From positions 1 through 6,205 of the forward strand of contig PFHO01000070.1 in NCBI GenBank assembly GCA_002782345.1: a stretch of DNA of 6,205 nucleotides. The letters run 5' to 3'. Under the pieces are notes generated by a model. That model saw only the letters and a program-made list of their open reading frames with translations, was not told where the DNA came from and did not search any database. The DNA is from Candidatus Moranbacteria bacterium CG_4_8_14_3_um_filter_34_16 (lineage in GTDB: Bacteria; Patescibacteriota; Minisyncoccia; Moranbacterales; UBA2206). This document shows positions 6,001 through 6,205 of this stretch, in pieces. Every line of letters starts with the position of its first letter. Within the stretch, counting starts at the first letter, position 1. A program made the translations under genes and the position numbers.

Positions 6001-6205
6001 GCGCTTTTTCACATTTTGCCGTATGATTGGCAAAAAGAAATTTTCAGCGATTTGTATGTTCCGATTTATACCTATATAATTTCCGGTGGTTCAAAATATA
6101 CACAAATTAGTGCGAATGGAGCTGAGAGAGGCGGTTGTTTTTTGGGAGGAACAAAAATTACAATGAATGATGGAAAAAAGAAGTCCATTGAGGATATAAA
6201 AATTG
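3070..6205 (+). CDS. Membrane-anchored bacterial alpha-2-macroglobulin, 3'-truncated by window, with Hint/intein-like start
   Basis: The frame is open for 1045 codons and runs off the right edge. Residues 1-7 are basic and 9-29 form one hydrophobic helix without a lipobox or clear signal peptidase site, so a signal anchor with the rest outside is likely. Two Ig-like (SbsA/Big_5-type) domains follow (about 43-157 and 158-252). Macroglobulin domains come next. Diagnostic motifs are DRSIYRMTDKVKFWGVVKGR (489-508), the counterpart of the family's DRPxYRPGDxVxFxG; YSKPAYQIEATP (589-600) with IFAGEDVSFHIKSSFFDG (606-623); and INVSAVDEALFHI (970-982), the strand before the bait region. Bacterial macroglobulins trap proteases that cut the bait. 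Here the bait position instead holds GGC (1021-1023) followed by a Hint/intein N-terminal block. The thioester domain, if any, lies beyond the window. The start at 3070 follows a T-run with no ribosome binding site, but no other in-frame start fits the helix. Composition is typical of the FemAB gene. The family call is firm. Confidence 0.9.
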   Translation, partial: MEKQKYKKIGLGILGFAILLVGTFGIYKLYQSKNSILGKEFNSRFDLSVEKASLDGIKSDSVFIFRSKIKLSEKEVRDILKFDPVLDFEVKKVYEKIAGVQIALADSGQEGAGTVLAYEIKPKEELQKGLVYKASVSDPQYADHEYGWSFQIKAPFQVIKTHPRNKGTSVPVNSGIEIAFNREKIGEGKDFFEINPKVSGKFETKGNTFTFIPEKLKEKTIYEVTIKKGLKNQEGGEILEKDFKFTFETASLEKENNKGSFAFDSDFLEFIPGKKPVFSVYTSDVKKEDLKLDVYRIATADEFSKLYLENYREDYTWTRYNRSDSSGKNDLSKFEKILSINPEIIKTEEYGRSFIELPQNLENGFYIFDATFINKHNQVWVQVNSLSSYYAISDEKGLVWSYDFLKKEPQKGTEVFFLAKGKNEISLGKTDEEGILNFSNLENLKEKNNIEYKSDPALLKIEKDGAIGFLALGNKKTQKGNLYWSHLSSDRSIYRMTDKVKFWGVVKGRKTDMREKKVTVEMHRGFGMGEYLPYSSSEEPLDSKELMISRFDSMSGEFSFKGYTPGYYYLKVKFGEEEIANTMIEILTYSKPAYQIEATPSKEKIFAGEDVSFHIKSSFFDGTAVSGLELEYSSWGGNNFNGEIKLDENGEADLVYSSKYDDQKKRQISSSFTLNVLPKYSEEGEISGSANVQIFGPNIYLQSFYEGGDNQESQFKAKLNKVDLSGKEYLGEPVAEHTVKAEIYKITYEKKENGEYYDPIEKVSRKKYDFKRKEEKMEYFEGKTDKNGEWKFGKKLNWENEIYYKIIFSVKDDNGRIMEDELYPYNRSYFLPSNIFETSLSINGENYSDELKFGEKAKLELKISGDKKEDHSAILFFRYQNNIDKFWINSEGKLEDEFLESMAPSVKYKAVVLGPFGFEEADPVQALLDRSEKKLNVKIDPEKEKYAPKEKAKVNLEITDKNNSPIEAEINVSAVDEALFHILPYDWQKEIFSDLYVPIYTYIISGGSKYTQISANGAERGGCFLGGTKITMNDGKKKSIEDIKI
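6136..6205 (+). other. Start of a Hint/intein (or bacterial intein-like) domain within the macroglobulin
   Basis: From Cys1023 the protein reads CFLGGTKITMND, then GKKKSIEDIKI to the window edge. This fits block A of inteins and Hint domains: a nucleophilic Cys first, then G-T-x-I, then D-G and I-E-D-I-K-I. It follows the macroglobulin strand ending AVDEALFHI by about 41 residues and a glycine-rich GAERGG. An intein would excise itself, whereas a bacterial intein-like or hedgehog-type Hint would cleave or ligate. The histidine block and the C-terminal His-Asn are outside the window, so activity and type cannot be judged. Confidence 0.8.

Noticed and set aside
2018..6205. TGA recoded as glycine or tryptophan, as in some Patescibacteria lineages
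   Set aside because: No in-frame TGA occurs in the FemAB or macroglobulin frames and tryptophan is encoded by TGG, so the standard code suffices.

Overview
The window looks like a piece of chromosome from an AT-rich, lysine- and glutamate-rich bacterium, most likely a Patescibacteria (Candidate Phyla Radiation) member. This is inferred from gene style, not from a marker gene: AAA/GAA-rich codons, very short or missing Shine-Dalgarno sequences, an AT-rich palindromic terminator, degenerate heptanucleotide repeats inside a gene, and a FemAB-type ligase beside a membrane-anchored alpha-2-macroglobulin. The standard bacterial code fits, because no reading frame needs TGA read as an amino acid.

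Layout. Bases 1-279 hold no gene. They contain one copy of a 38-base dispersed repeat, a 27-base palindrome and, at the right edge, an intrinsic terminator for the leftward gene. Bases 280-1503 (minus strand) encode a two-domain enzyme, an N-terminal P-loop kinase-like domain fused to a C-terminal FkbM-type methyltransferase. It has its own extended -10 promoter, a leader hairpin and a good ribosome binding site. It is visibly richer in GC than its neighbours. Bases 1504-2017 are intergenic: the promoter, two strong GC-rich stem-loops, a G-rich mirror repeat, the second copy of the 38-base repeat, then an AT-rich leader.

Bases 2018-3022 (plus) encode a FemAB/FemX-family aminoacyltransferase (peptidoglycan bridge or similar aminoacyl transfer). 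It carries the same heptamer-type DNA repeat twice, read in two different frames. A short gap with a consensus extended -10 box and an 11-bp palindrome followed by a T-run separates it from the last gene. From 3070 to the right edge (1045 complete codons, no stop) runs a membrane-anchored bacterial alpha-2-macroglobulin. It shows Ig-like domains and several macroglobulin domains. In the place where macroglobulins carry the protease bait region, it breaks into what reads as the first block of a Hint/intein domain.

How the parts relate. FemAB and the macroglobulin both act at the cell envelope, one in wall or surface aminoacylation and the other as a likely extracytoplasmic protease trap. They appear to be separately transcribed. 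The kinase-methyltransferase gene points the other way and, with its terminator, promoter and flanking direct repeats, looks like a separate cassette. The main point for follow-up is the Hint/intein-like insertion at the bait region; the window ends before it can be shown to be complete.
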